Assembly (NCBI GenBank): GCA_946803715.1
Contig: CAMPET010000422.1
Span: forward strand, 3,511 to 32,079
DNA: 28,569 nt
From: Beroe ovata
Lineage: Eukaryota; Ctenophora; Nuda; Beroida; Beroidae
Reading direction: 5' to 3'
Below are positions 15,224 to 26,708 of the stretch, piece by piece. The notes beneath the pieces are model-generated. The model was not told the DNA's origin. It saw only the letters and a program-made list of their open reading frames with translations, and did no database searches. Position 1 is the stretch's first letter. Each line of letters begins with the position of its first letter. A program made the position numbers and the translations under genes.

Positions 15224-17355
15224 TTAGGGAATGAAGGGAGACTTTAGTCTAATAGTCTGCATCAACAAGCAAGGAGGAGCGCATAGCGAGTTTTCCTCGC
15301 TCTCCTTATATATTAAAGATTTTTCAGGCATTCCTTTTGCAGGAGGACGTTTCGTGGCAATGAACCCAGAGTCGTTAACACGTACCTTGAGCCCCTTCAT
15401 TCCGAGACCGTAGTTAATCCCCATGATATTGTTATCCTNAACACCTGTATCCCCAGGGATACCACCACCGCCGTCACTCCTGTCGCCACTAGAACTCCAA
15501 CTCCGCTCCAGCTCCAGCACTGTTCTTTCTCAATCTGTGTCAAAATGAGTCTCTGTTTCTCAACAGCTTTCTCAAGTTCCGTCATATTGACTCCGTGCTT
15601 CTCTCTTGCGCTGACTTGCTCCTTGATGATCTCGCTCCACCGGGTCCTGTTCCTCATNGCTTCTCTCTTGCACTGACTTGCTCCTTGATGATCTCGCTCC
15701 ACCGGGTCCTGTTCCTCATGTCAAGTTTTATGAACAGTGCTGTCTCGTTCATGCCCTCTACCCGTCTGTCTCCTACTTGGAAGTCTCTGCCTCCTCTGTA
15801 GTCCAGGAAGGCAGTCCCGTGCTCTGTTTTGATGACCTTTACTTGCTTCCCGCTGAATTCCCTGGCTGTAACCTTATCTTCTGTCCTAACCAGCACTCCA
15901 ACTGCAGTTTGTAAGATCTCAGTATCACAGCTGATCTTCTCTATCTCGCAGCTATGAGTCTCTCCCTCTAGGCATCTAACCTCCTTGCCTACAGACCGGT
16001 GAGGACAGATCCAGATATTTCCCATCTTGTTACATCCTACAAGGTTGTTGGTGTACCACGATGAACCATTTTGATACATTTTTTCAGGTAGCCCCAACTT
16101 CCAGCAGGTATCATTCACCTGTATACCCGTTTGCTGCACTTGATATACTGGGTATACATCTTCTTTTCGCAGTTCTGGGATGGATAGGACCATGTGCATA
16201 TCCATAGATGTATTATCCATCTGTATTTCTGAGATATGTTGTTTCCCAAACCTGTAGACTAACTCTGGATGCTCCTCATACATGGTTCCTGTCCATTGCC
16301 TGTTTCTGTCGATTATCTCCTTCAAGTGTGCTGTTGTCACCAAGGCCGGTGAGATGTGTTCTCCATCATATCCCTTTCCGAGCATAGCGTTACTGAACAC
16401 CATATCCACCTCATTTTTCCACTCCATGAGTCTCCTGTTATCCTCGATTGCCTCCAGAGTCGCTCCCAGCTCGCACTCCAAATCCTCTAAGTCCCTTTCT
16501 TCTCTCTGCTTCAGTTGTTTGAGAACAACTAGGACTTTCTCATTGATTTCCGTCTGCAGTTTGTCGAACTTTGCTTCCCTCTCCTGGAAAATTTTGAACT
16601 TCTGGGACATTTCATTGACGTGTCTCTCCATCCTTATCATTTCAAACATAGTGATTCCTGTCAGGACCCCGGTAAGTACCCCTGTTGCAATACTCCTCCT
16701 CTTTCTCTGCTTCACCCCGACAAGATTGTCCTCCATTCTCTGCCATATCTTCTCCACTGCGAGGTTGAAGTCTTCTTTTAGCTTGTAGGATACCCGGTCT
16801 TTCATTTGTACTTCCTCACAAAACCGGGTTTTGTTGTTCTGTGTAATGCATCCTATCCCCAACTCGATAGCCCCTTTACTCCTCACCATCAGGTTTTCCT
16901 CCACCGCGCTTGCTCTTAGTGAACATACTCCATCCGTGCTCACTCCCATTGCCATACATTCACGTACTCCAAAGCACTCCCTTAAACACTCGATAGCAGA
17001 ACCCTTAGGGTCCATGTGACGAGTTTTGAATTTCCTGATTAAGTAGACGTCCTCGCCATCAGCTCTCTGGTCCAGTTTGCGACATTCTGAATCCCAATGG
17101 AGGAAGCTACTCCACTTTTCCTCTGTATAGCCACAACTTTTACCACATAACTCTTCAATGTCAATCATGGGATTTCCGATCTTCACAAATACACTCGTGT
17201 ATACTTGTTCCACTTTATGGGTTATCATACCCTCCTTTGTCAGAACCACTCCTTGTTCCTCCAAGACTATAACATCGCCTCGATCCATCACTTGTGTGCA
17301 CTCCTTGCCTCCTATCACGATTATTATCCACATCCACCACATCGTCCTCAAGTAT
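15224..17355 (-). pseudogene. env: Envelope glycoprotein of a Ty3/gypsy-type element, interrupted by assembly joins
   Basis: Coding starts at ATG 17342, just inside a probable 3' splice site (TTGTTTCAG ending at 17356), as expected for a subgenomic env message. A hydrophobic leader (MWWMWIIIVIGG) is followed by a Cys-rich surface region. A furin-type site, QRKRRS, lies near 16690-16712 and precedes a Gly-rich hydrophobic fusion-peptide-like segment (ATGVLTGVLTGITMF). A heptad-rich coiled coil then spans about 16470-16640. A membrane-distal Cys-rich part has several N-glycosylation sequons, and a membrane anchor lies near 15440-15510. This is the architecture of a class I fusion protein. Two N characters interrupt the 3' part: 15658 carries a 61-bp duplication and 15439 shifts the frame. 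They are probably assembly faults rather than decay. Confidence 0.75.
15597..15719. repeat. 61-bp duplication around an N (assembly artefact)
   Basis: 15597-15657 and 15659-15719 are identical except for one G/A difference, with the N exactly between them. This is the signature of two overlapping contig ends joined without merging the overlap. Confidence 0.9.
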
Positions 17356-18505
17356 CTGAAACAATTGATTTTGAAACTAAGTAACGCATTCGGAAGGGCT
17401 AGGCATTGGCCAAATGCCCAGTTTCCTTCCATTCTTGGGCGCCCAAGAGTATTTTGCATACATTGTTTGCGCGTTACTTATCAACCCTTTGACACCCACG
17501 TATTTTCGAATCCCATATCTCCCATTAGGTCCAACTTACATTTCGAAGTATATTCCCGATATACTTCATCATATTCCAGATTTCTTATCTGTTATACTGC
17601 TTCCCTTATCCTACGTACCACCACTTAAATACTACCACTTTTGAATACCATAATATCTTCGTTATACACACCTATATCTTATCTGAATCTGCTTCCACGA
17701 CCCAGATATCTACTTTCAGAGTGGCTTTGTCCTCATTTTCATCCCATCTTTATCATTGTCGCTACACTTTTGTTATGGCTCTCCATCATCGCTGTTGTCT
17801 CTTCTTCCTGTGGTGCTTCCCCCTTACTTTGCCAGTACCAATCTTCTCCTGTTTTGTGAATGGTGCTATGGAGACTTGTCCGTGGTAAGTACATCTCTAT
17901 CCTGCTTCATTTGACTCCTTCTGACCACTTTTTCTCTCTTATTTCCCCATTCTCATTTCTCCAGGGGTACCGAATCTTGCTTCTCTCGTCACGACACTGT
18001 TGGAGCAGGAGGCTGCGGCTTTTGCCCTGACGACCTGTCTTTTGGTGATTGCAGCACCTGTTTTTCCGCCCTCTGCAATGAAGTCATCACCGTTGCCACC
18101 TCGGCATCATCCACGATCTCTAACCCTGTTGCCTCCGGTGGTACCTCCGCACTTGTATTGGTACTGTTCTCTCCCTCGCAGGAAATGTCTTCTTTTTAAT
18201 GAGAATATTGAACTTATGTTTGCGAAGAGGGATCTATTCTTTACTCGAACGAATTTCCTGGTTTTGAAATCCCTGATGTGTGCCTTGTTATATTTCCAAA
18301 TATATTCCACTGACACCTTGACCACCTGTTTTGACTCTTCCTTGATTTTGCACACCTCTTTGGCTCATATTGACCACATTAGCCCACAGTTCCCATTTTG
18401 ACCTTCACATATCCCCCATTTTGACCCCATTTTGACCCCATTTTTTCAGCTTTTCCTCCATTATGTCCATGATTTCCCCTTTTGACCCAAGATCCAGTAG
18501 TCATC
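17356..18505. other. Spacer between integrase and envelope
   Basis: No supported gene on either strand. On the minus strand the right end has short tandem TTGACCCCA-type repeats (about 18400-18490). The left end has the probable env 3' splice site at 17356. A minus-strand frame at 18107-18355 is basic but shows no domain. Confidence 0.4.
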
Positions 18506-20395
18506 CTAAAACTCCCATTCTTCAACCTTTTCCTTGAAATAATCGATCTTTGGCTTATTCCTGTTCCTCTCTGATCGTCTTGGAATACTTGGTATGATAT
18601 TTCTCAGAATCCTCTTCACAGGTGAGCTGAACTTTGCTTTCTTTTTGATTCCCTTCACTTTGGCTTGCGGTACCACAACCACCTCTGTATACCTCGGTCT
18701 CTTGAATGTCTGTGCTAGGGACCCTGTTGATGATACTGAAGGTCTCTGACCCCGAGGATTTTCCTCTTTACTACTCTCTGCCAGTTGAACTGTTTGGCCC
18801 GGATGCATTGATATTTCTCCTGCCCTGATTGACTCATCATTTCTTGGACTCTCCCCTCTTGACTCGAAGTTGGGGGTCCCCGCTGACATTTGGTGCTCTG
18901 ATCCACTGCTAAGTGTGTTACCCCCAGATCTCCTGGAGCTGGTCCCACTTCTTCCTCCACTACTGATTGGGGATGTGACTGTCACCATTGGTGGGACCCA
19001 TGTCCTCTGTGTCACTTTGTCAGTAAGCCAGTCCAACTTTGGCGCACTCTCTTGCTTGTGATTTACAGGTTCTGTTTCACAGATGCTCTCTCTACGTGGC
19101 TGTCTGTCTTCCGTTCTGCTTCTCATCGACTCTGGCTGAGGTTCATCGTCAAATCGTTCTACATACTCGTCTGAGTCACTTCCTTCCGCAGAACTCTCCT
19201 CTGTCTCACTGCTGTCCGAGCTTCCTTTTACACCCCCGTCCTTTTCCTTCCCATCTGAGTACCTTGTGACTCCTCTGGCTAATTCACCCCTCATCTCAGG
19301 TGGAACCTTCCGCAAGTGGTTTCGGTGAGCAATCCTAACTACCCCGTCCTCTTCTCTCTTCAGGTGGAAGTTATGGTCATTCACACTTTCTGTTATCTCA
19401 TACGGACCTGTCCAGCATGACGTCAGCTTTCGGTACACATTCTGGGTGTTAGTGGGACGATACAACATGACTCTGTCCCCTTTCTCGAGCTCCACACATG
19501 TCTTATTCCTGTCGAAAACTCTCTTTTGGAGGTCGTGGTTCAGTTCTAGGTTATCACTCGCGATTTCAAAAATCTTCTTCATTTCCTGGTAGGTGGCATC
19601 CGCGAGGTGGTCTTCACTCTGGTAAAACTCAGTCGTTCTGCTGTCGAACACGATATTTTCGAGACCGGACATCTCCCTTCCCGTCATCAACTTGTGAGCA
19701 CTGTAACCCGTGGACCTGTTAATTGCAGAGTTTACCGCCATGGTTAACATTGGCAACTTCTTCTTCCAGGTATGGGGCTTGTCTTCAACCAGCTTGGAAA
19801 GTAGGTCAACCAAGACCTTGTTGAACCTTTCTGCACTTCCGTTACCTTCCGGGTGGTATGGAGAACAATATTTCTTCTCAATTCCCATCAACTGATATAC
19901 ATGCTGCATGACTTCTGATTCCTTGAATGATTTCGCATTGTCTGATACCAATATGTCCATGGGACCCCACCAACAAATCCAGTTTCTCATTAGAGCCTGG
20001 GCGATGGTTTCTGCTTTCTCGTCTTTGATGAGGGAGAAGTTTACCCATTTGGTGAACCTATCTACCAGGGTCAGGACCTTTTGTTCCTTAGAACCTTTCT
20101 TTATGCCCACTACATCCATTGCTACACATAGGTTTGGGTACTTGTAAATGAAGGGTTTCAATTTGGCTACTTCTTTCTTGTGATATTTCAGGTTGACTTT
20201 GAAACAAGGACTACATGTTCTGCAGAAGAGCCGAATCTCCTCAGAGAAGTTCGGAAAATAGAATTTCTGCAGTATCCTATCCCTCGTTTTGTCAGCTGCA
20301 AGATGGCACCCTGCTTTTTCGTGGTAGAACTCAATCACTCTCCTCACAGCACTGTCCGGAACACATATCAGATACCTGGCTGTCTTCAATTTCTT
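18506..20395 (-). CDS. int: Ty3/gypsy integrase with GPY/F and long disordered tail, 5' truncated
   Basis: The C-terminal part of a pol polyprotein, open from the N at 20396 to a stop at 18506. In order it contains a zinc-binding HHCC module (FYHEKAGCH, then CRTCSPC). The catalytic core follows, with Asp in VAMDVVG (near 20115), Asp in LVSDNAKSF (near 19941) and Glu in GNGSAERFN (near 19830). The second Asp and Glu are 36 residues apart, one more than usual. A GPY/F module (CWTGPYEI) and a Ser/Glu/Arg-rich tail of about 250 residues ending in RRSERNRNKPK complete it. The enzyme would insert retroelement cDNA into DNA. Protease, RT and RNase H should precede it but are absent. It belongs with the envelope gene downstream. 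Confidence 0.92.
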   Translation of the reverse strand, partial: KKLKTARYLICVPDSAVRRVIEFYHEKAGCHLAADKTRDRILQKFYFPNFSEEIRLFCRTCSPCFKVNLKYHKKEVAKLKPFIYKYPNLCVAMDVVGIKKGSKEQKVLTLVDRFTKWVNFSLIKDEKAETIAQALMRNWICWWGPMDILVSDNAKSFKESEVMQHVYQLMGIEKKYCSPYHPEGNGSAERFNKVLVDLLSKLVEDKPHTWKKKLPMLTMAVNSAINRSTGYSAHKLMTGREMSGLENIVFDSRTTEFYQSEDHLADATYQEMKKIFEIASDNLELNHDLQKRVFDRNKTCVELEKGDRVMLYRPTNTQNVYRKLTSCWTGPYEITESVNDHNFHLKREEDGVVRIAHRNHLRKVPPEMRGELARGVTRYSDGKEKDGGVKGSSDSSETEESSAEGSDSDEYVERFDDEPQPESMRSRTEDRQPRRESICETEPVNHKQESAPKLDWLTDKVTQRTWVPPMVTVTSPISSGGRSGTSSRRSGGNTLSSGSEHQMSAGTPNFESRGESPRNDESIRAGEISMHPGQTVQLAESSKEENPRGQRPSVSSTGSLAQTFKRPRYTEVVVVPQAKVKGIKKKAKFSSPVKRILRNIIPSIPRRSERNRNKPKIDYFKEKVEEWEF

Positions 20396-20396
20396 N

Positions 20397-20597
20397 TATT
20401 GAAGAGCCGAGGTGACAGGGAGATGACTGTCCACATTTGCTTTTCGCCTGCTAGATTTCCCTACCGACTGAAGTCAGAATGTGACTGAACTGAACTGAAG
20501 GAAAGAGTGAAGAGAAATTATGATTTTATATGAATTCCAATTTATTTCTTGAATATGTGTTTATATTGTCCCAAGCTGCGTTGAAAATTACACGATA
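20397..20597 (-). other. LTR-like segment upstream of truncated pol
   Basis: Directly beyond the N the sequence stops looking like pol. On the minus strand TATAAAAT (20530-20523) is followed by a pyrimidine-rich leader with TGAAC/GTTCA short repeats, a layout compatible with a promoter-bearing LTR. No second copy is visible in the window, so this is a hypothesis. Confidence 0.35.
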
Positions 20598-21612
20598 ATT
20601 GCATGAAATCTCCCTTTTCATAGGATTCTAATCCATGATATTACCGTCTAATTCCTCCCCTCTTTCTCCCAGCCAACCCCTGACACTGTGTCGAACAATA
20701 ACTCCATAAAATATCCCTTTTCTTAGGATTCTAGTCCATGATATCACCGCCTATTTTCTCCCCTCTTTCTCCCAGCCAACCCCTGACACTGTGTCGAACA
20801 ATAACTCCATAAAATATCCCTTTTCATAGGATTCTAATCCATGATATCACCGCCTATTTTCTCCCCTCTTTCTCCCAGCCAACCCCTGACACTGTGTCGA
20901 ACAATAACTCCATAAAATATCCCTTTTCATAGGATTCTAATCCATGATATCACCGCCTATTTTCTCCCCTCTTTCTCCCAGCCAACCCCTGACACTGTGT
21001 CGAACAATAACTCCATAAAATATCCCTTTTCATAGGATTCTAATCCATGATATCACCGCCTATTTTCTCCCCTCTTTCTCCCAGCCAACCCCTGACACTG
21101 TGTCGAACAATAACTCCATGAAATATCCCTTTTCATAGGATTCTAATCCATGATATCACCGCCTATTTTCTCCCCTCTTTCTCCCAGCCAACCCCTGACA
21201 CTGTGTCGAACAATAACTCCATAAAATATCCCTTTTCATAGGATTCTAATCCATGATATCACCGCCTATTTTCTCCCCTCTTTCTCCCAGCCAACCCCTG
21301 ACACTGTGTCGAACAATAACTCCATGAAATATCCCTTTTCATAGGATTCTAATCCATGATATCACCGCCTATTTTCTCCCCTCTTTCTCCCAGCCAACCC
21401 CTGACACTGTGTCGAACAATAACTCCATAAAATATCCCTTTTCATAGGATTCTAATCCATGATATCACCGCCTATTTTCTCCCCTCTTTCTCCCAGCCAA
21501 CCCCTGACACTGTGTTGAACAATAACTCCATAAAATCTCCCTTTTCATTGGATTCTAATCCATGATATCATCGCCAATTTCTCCCACACAGCTCCTGACA
21601 CTGTATCCGATC
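20590..21612. repeat. Minisatellite, 103-bp unit, about ten copies
   Basis: The string TCGAACAATA ends at 20700, 20803, 20906, 21009, 21112, 21215, 21318 and 21421, with TTGAACAATA ending at 21524: an exact 103-bp period. Internal copies differ by single bases (such as CCATAAAAT versus CCATGAAAT), while the two terminal copies are clearly diverged, as expected from homogenisation by unequal exchange. Each unit has two dyads, GGATT-CT-AATCC and GACAC-T-GTGTC. It also has a long pyrimidine tract ending in CAG that would be a polypurine run on the other strand. Confidence 0.95.
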
Positions 21613-22270
21613 TGTACCATAAGTGTTCTGAAGTGCGTGCGAGGCTACGAGGCCCAATTGTCACAAAAAAGCGATAAGAGTTCCCTCACGGCCTTGGCGC
21701 TGAGCTCTGCTCATCATGAAGAGTAGAAGTTGTTAGCAAAATCCAAGACTATTTCATGTGGAGTGGTTAAACACGAGGTCAGGAGAGAAAGCACAAAATA
21801 TAGAATTTATTGGGTCGTGCGTGAGGTCTTCTCTATACAACAATATCGGCGCGCCTGAGGCGTCAGTATATGAATCACCAAAAATGTGACAAATGCTAAA
21901 TTCGGCAGTTTGTGGATTCCAGATGGAGGCGTAAAACCTGCAGGCAGAATATGCAGTGGTTCTAGCTGCTATTGATGGAACCTCAAAGCAACTTTTGGAG
22001 GCCATCAAACTAACACATTTAAACTGTGCAACTTTACGTTCCATTGATGCAAATTTTGTGAGAATTCAGTTGGACAAATTAAAACAATTCATGTACAGGG
22101 AGGAATCTTCAAATGGGTTGTAATTTCATTCCCAATTCAATCATTTCTTTCTTCATCTCCCATATTCTTATCAACCATTTTTTTACTAGAGATGTTCTGT
22201 ACAAATCGTAAAATATAATAAATTATGTCAATGGATCATAACATGAGAATATGTCTCAAGTCTCAACATT
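21613..22270. other. Intergenic, nothing recognised
   Basis: AT-rich sequence between the minisatellite and the transposase gene. One 96-codon minus-strand frame at 21754-22044 has no domain signature and is not supported. Confidence 0.4.
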
Positions 22271-25200
22271 TCAATCGGTGAAATCGAAGATGGAGGAGTT
22301 TTGAGATGAAATTGAATTGGACAAGTTGGGGCTTGAGTGCTGAGTGGTTGTCCCAGCTGGTGATGGAACTTGCGGTACAGTAGGGGGCCTCGCCTTCATT
22401 CGGGACACCCTTTCAATATCTGAAGTGATTGTGTAATTTATTGATGTTCTTCCATCAAGAATAAACACTGAGTGAATCATTCACAGATAGATCATTTCTC
22501 TCCCAGATATCTTACCTCGATTTTGACAGTATGGCATGCATTTACATCTGCTGTTGCAGATATCTCTCTTCGCTACGCACACACATTGACCCCCGACACA
22601 ACTGCCTCTCGCTGAGCAGCCGCAGTACCCCCTAGTGAGCGACCTCGGTTTCCTCCTCCGTGACGGCATGGGTGGTGTTGGTGTAGTCGGAGGTGTTGCC
22701 AGTTGAGAGGGCGGGGAATTTGAACTAGGCGATAAAATCAGACCTGTGATGGAAATATTGGGCTTTAGAGAATTTTGACAAAAACACAGTACACCGTGAC
22801 AATTCATCATCACGAGAAATCAGAGGTATTATGGTTTGAAGCACGAAAAACTACCTGGAGGTTTCTGGAGTCTGTTTAAACAGTCCGTAGTGCACCCACA
22901 GGCTGGGCTGCAATAAGTCGATGCCTTTTTGCAGCCACAAAGTTTCGAGCTACATGTTCCTTTGCAGCAGCATCTTGATTCGTAAGACCATTTGGTCTTG
23001 AATAAGTCGGCAGTAGACTCATTGATGGCTGCTAGTGCATCCCGTTCCGCCTGGTCTCCGGCCAGATCTTCGGTGGAAATCTCAATCTCCTCGTCTGTGT
23101 CCTGTGATGATATCATGTTATGAGCTTTCTATAGGAGAGTGTTCACATCTTTCTACACGCATTTGAAACTATGAAAACACGCCCCGACTCACCAACTCCA
23201 AATCATCATCATGAGTGTGGTAGATCCGGTCACGTGGCGGGGACAAGATAAATTCCTCCTCGCTTTCTCCACTGGTGCTACCTTCACTCAACTCCACGAT
23301 CAGTGGCATGACCTGAACATAAGAGTAATTATTCGATAACAAGATTGGCTTTTCTATTGAATGCTAGGCATCCTAAGTATCATCCAATAGCATTACCTGC
23401 TTCCTGATATATCGCCCCGAATTCTTGAAAGACTCTCGGATCTTGGCCACATGCTTATAACACCGCTCCATGTAGTCGTCTGGCATCTAAGAATCAGTGT
23501 AGATTGGGGATAGAAAACGGTTTCATTAGGAAAGGGTTGCTGCTTGACAGTGATTGACCAACTCAAACATGGATAGACGGATGAAAACACAGTCACGTGG
23601 TTGAAAAGTGTATGGATGCATGAAGAGAACAAGGATCGCATAGGAAAGTATTGTCACATAAGCAACTAACGAAAACCACACACTGGTGCAAGACTTTTTC
23701 ACATTAATTCTTGTACACCGATAGACTGCCAAGCACTAGGTATTGAGTTACTCTCAACATGATTCGTCTACTGCCAACTGCAAACAGAACGACTATTCCT
23801 TACAGCACGATGATTGAAATGATAACTACTCACGTTACTTATGGCCTCTCTTGTCAGTGCTTCCACTTTTTTCATGTTGCAGGTGGAATTTCGCCGAGCG
23901 ACATATCCCTTCACAAATGCCCATGCCAGTTCAATAGGATTCAGGAAGCAGTGTTTCGTGGGCAAGCGAAGAACTACTATGTCTTTGTATCCGGTGCCGG
24001 AGGAGTGTGGGACGGTCTTCAAGATTTCGTCCACCTTGCAATATAAACAGTAGCAAATTGCCAGTGACAAGCCGTTGTGGCATTCTATAGGCAACCGTTG
24101 CTTATTATGCCACAACAGCTTGTCAGTGCCAACGTATGAGTATAGTAATTGACGTATCATAGAATTAGAAATTTCGACATCCATGATGATGCAAATGAAA
24201 TTGGAAATTACCACATATTTGGTTGGAGGTTTGTGCAGTTTGACAAGACTTAGCAACTGCTCCTTAGTGAAATTGTCATGGGGCACACCCCGCTCGTCCA
24301 ACCAGTCCTCAATGGCGGCTTTCCTCCAGCTGGAGCACGGCGCTCTTGAATCATCTAAAATAATGTTTCGATATGATCGGTCAGCTTCAAAAGCCAATGA
24401 TGGAATCCTGCCAAATAAAAACATTGGTAATTTTGAACCTGTCATAACACAGTGGTAGGAAGCCTTATCGATGATGAGGAGACATTTATCAGGAAGATTT
24501 GGAGCCAGTTTAGTCTCCAAATACTCATGGTAGTGGGTACCATTCATCTCGAGATGGTAGTCCCCACAGCCAGTTTTGCCAATGAAGAGGTCTAGGGCAT
24601 TGTTGATAAACCCGTCTTCAGAAACTGGAAAGATAGTTAGTGTGGTGCAAATGTTTTCAAATCACCGCATCTAGGCCGCCAATATCTCGTTTTCTATGCG
24701 CTGAGAGATCCAAGATTTCTCACCAAAATGATTGAGAATTAGCCGGTCCCCGGCACCGGACTTGATCTTCATACTACCTCTGAATCCACTCAGCTCAGAG
24801 ATCGTGTTTTGCTCTGGCCACTGTGGTAATTGCAAGTAATACCGACAATCATACATATTTGATACTTCATGATAAAACAATCATCTATGATAATGACATC
24901 GATACTGATTATAAACCTGCCATGTACTCGAAACAGTGTGATTTGAGTTGACCCAAGTTTCGTCACCATAAACCGGGACATAGCCATGAGCAGTCCACTT
25001 GTCATACTCAGAGAGGTAATGCGCACAGTCGTCCCTGGGATGTGTTTTTTCGTTTGAGACTGCAGATTATCGAAATGCACGCATGTCTTCTTATTCGATT
25101 TCACTGTAGTCACGAATGAAGACAACTTAAACTTACATAACTTCCTTTCTCTCCATAAAGAAAGTGAAGTTATCAGACTTCCTGTATCTGAATCCCCACC

Positions 25201-26330
25201 GTTTCATCCATGACCTGAGAACATGTTATCAACACAAGCCTAATCAGTAGCCTTGAACACAAAAATCATTAGCAACAAGGATTTACGGTCATTGACCGGG
25301 TCAGCGTAGCGTAGATCACAGGATTAAATCAAAAAATCACATTGAATATACAGATGCAGCAAGCGATTTCGTAATTAATGATCTATCAATTGCTATCTCA
25401 ATGCCTCGATGAGACAAGCGAAAATAAGCGAAAAGATGCTTGGATGCAGATGCTTTTACTCAGGTTGTCATCATGGGTATTCGACATGCTTATAATACAT
25501 AGAATACTTATCCGACAGGATACTTAAGTTATCTGGACTGAGAGGACCGTTATGCTGTGAATAACAAGATTTTGGTTATTATGACAAACATGTCAATATT
25601 CACGACGACCGTAGTAAGAGAAGTTTGCCAAGTGGCTGAGTAAAAACAAACCTGAATGTGGTAGTGGAGATTTGAGGTATGTCCGGGTAGAGTTCATGAA
25701 CAAAATTCATGATTCCTGTCAGTGTCGGGAACTGTTTCGATTCGTATAAATGAGACATTTTAATACGAATGTCATGTCTAAGAAATGACATGCTCATGTT
25801 CCATTTCAACGAATTCAACCTGGACCCTGCAAATCAACTTGATACTCTATAGGGAAATTTCTTGTCGGTTAATATGAGGAGCAGTGAGCAGCAAACGCAT
25901 CAGGTTAGAAAATGATCGAATATGAATGATTTCAGTTTGACTGTCACACATGGTTCCTATAATCTGACCATATAGAGACAGGGGAATGGGGAGGACGAGG
26001 AGTCACGTGACACTTGACAGTAATTGATCAATGACAACTGGGAAACACTGTCACGGCATGGAATACATTTGTGATCCTCCCCAATGATACCAACTCTATA
26101 ATTGTCAAATGAATCAATCATGAAAAATACCCTGATTTTATGATCAGAGAATATAACTGATCACATATAAAGTAGGGGCTGCTAACCGTTTCTGTTGGTT
26201 CCCACGGATAGGAGATTGTTGTCCTGCTGTCGAAGTTTGACGGCCTTCTTCACTGTGCTTTCACTGACCATACAAATTTCCGCAGTTTTCTTCACGAATG
26301 GTACCCTCTGGGATACACCAACACCAGAAC
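22271..26330 (-). CDS. Multi-exon IS630/Tc1-type DDE transposase fused to CXC-like domains
   Basis: Twelve exons are inferred on the minus strand: 26330-26187, 25826-25652, 25214-25137, 25034-24917, 24820-24724, 24624-24212, 24034-23834, 23486-23397, 23312-23193, 23101-22855, 22743-22516 and 22467-22271. All have GT-AG borders, and reading phase is kept at every junction, giving about 700 residues. Domains in order: a helix-turn-helix (VKKTAEICMVSESTVKKAV), a second winged-helix-like part (LYESKQFPTLTGIMNFVHEL), then the DDE core. The core has Asp in YGDETWVNSNHT, Asp in LLIIDKASYH and Glu in FLNPIELAWAFVKGYV. An acidic linker and two Cys-rich CXC-like blocks (CCCKGTCSSKLCGCKK; YCGCSARGSCVGGQCVC) follow. 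The tail is Ser/Pro/Thr-rich. The first exon is not found; the HTH exon starts in mid-codon. The gene could be an intron-bearing transposon or a domesticated transposase. Confidence 0.85.
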
Positions 26331-26708
26331 CTGAAGGGTGAACATCGTGTTAAGATTTGGATAACTATCATACCTCCAACTAACTAAAATGATGTTATGT
26401 GAGATGTTGCGAAATGATGGTATTCAGTGTGAGTGGCCCAATAGGCTGTATCCAATGGAGATCATATTCAATTTCTCTAAGTGTGCAGTAGTCTTTCTTC
26501 GAAGCTCCAATTAAACACTGGTCAATTATCCCACGCTTGTAAGATGAAGCGGACTGACTTAAACTCCAGTCAAATTGAATCTGTGATCCACGTTTCACAT
26601 TTACTTGCTTGAGCAGTCCATTGTGACTTGAAGTGGTTGTACACGTTGCAGATAACCATCTTCTCTCTTCTGCTTAGATCTTCTTTTCCTGAAGTTTTAC
26701 CCTTCGCC
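26331..26708. other. Upstream region of the transposase gene
   Basis: It should contain the missing first exon and promoter of the transposase gene. A 67-codon minus-strand frame at 26395-26598 (starting MKRGSQIQFDW) is the best candidate exon, but I could not find a donor giving the required phase. Confidence 0.25.

Noticed and set aside
16282-16788. 168-codon plus-strand frame over the envelope gene
   Set aside because: It is Ser/Leu-rich and antisense to the coiled-coil coding region, with no domain of its own; a shadow of env.
17158-17859. Plus-strand frames in the env 5' end and spacer
   Set aside because: Low-complexity Ser/Thr/Pro/Leu composition typical of pyrimidine-rich antisense; no motif or splice support.
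18506-20395. Integrase as the Polinton's own integrase
   Set aside because: It carries a GPY/F module, sits directly upstream of an envelope on the same strand, and lies outside the viral block beyond several contig joins. A Ty3/gypsy origin explains it better.
21754-22044. 96-codon minus-strand frame
   Set aside because: No recognisable domain, promoter or splice context; length is within chance.
24035-24211. Continuous reading through 24211-24035 as transposase protein
   Set aside because: Although open in frame, GT-AG borders here remove a non-conserved insertion and bring KYV directly to VDEI, the arrangement expected for the family; treated as an intron.
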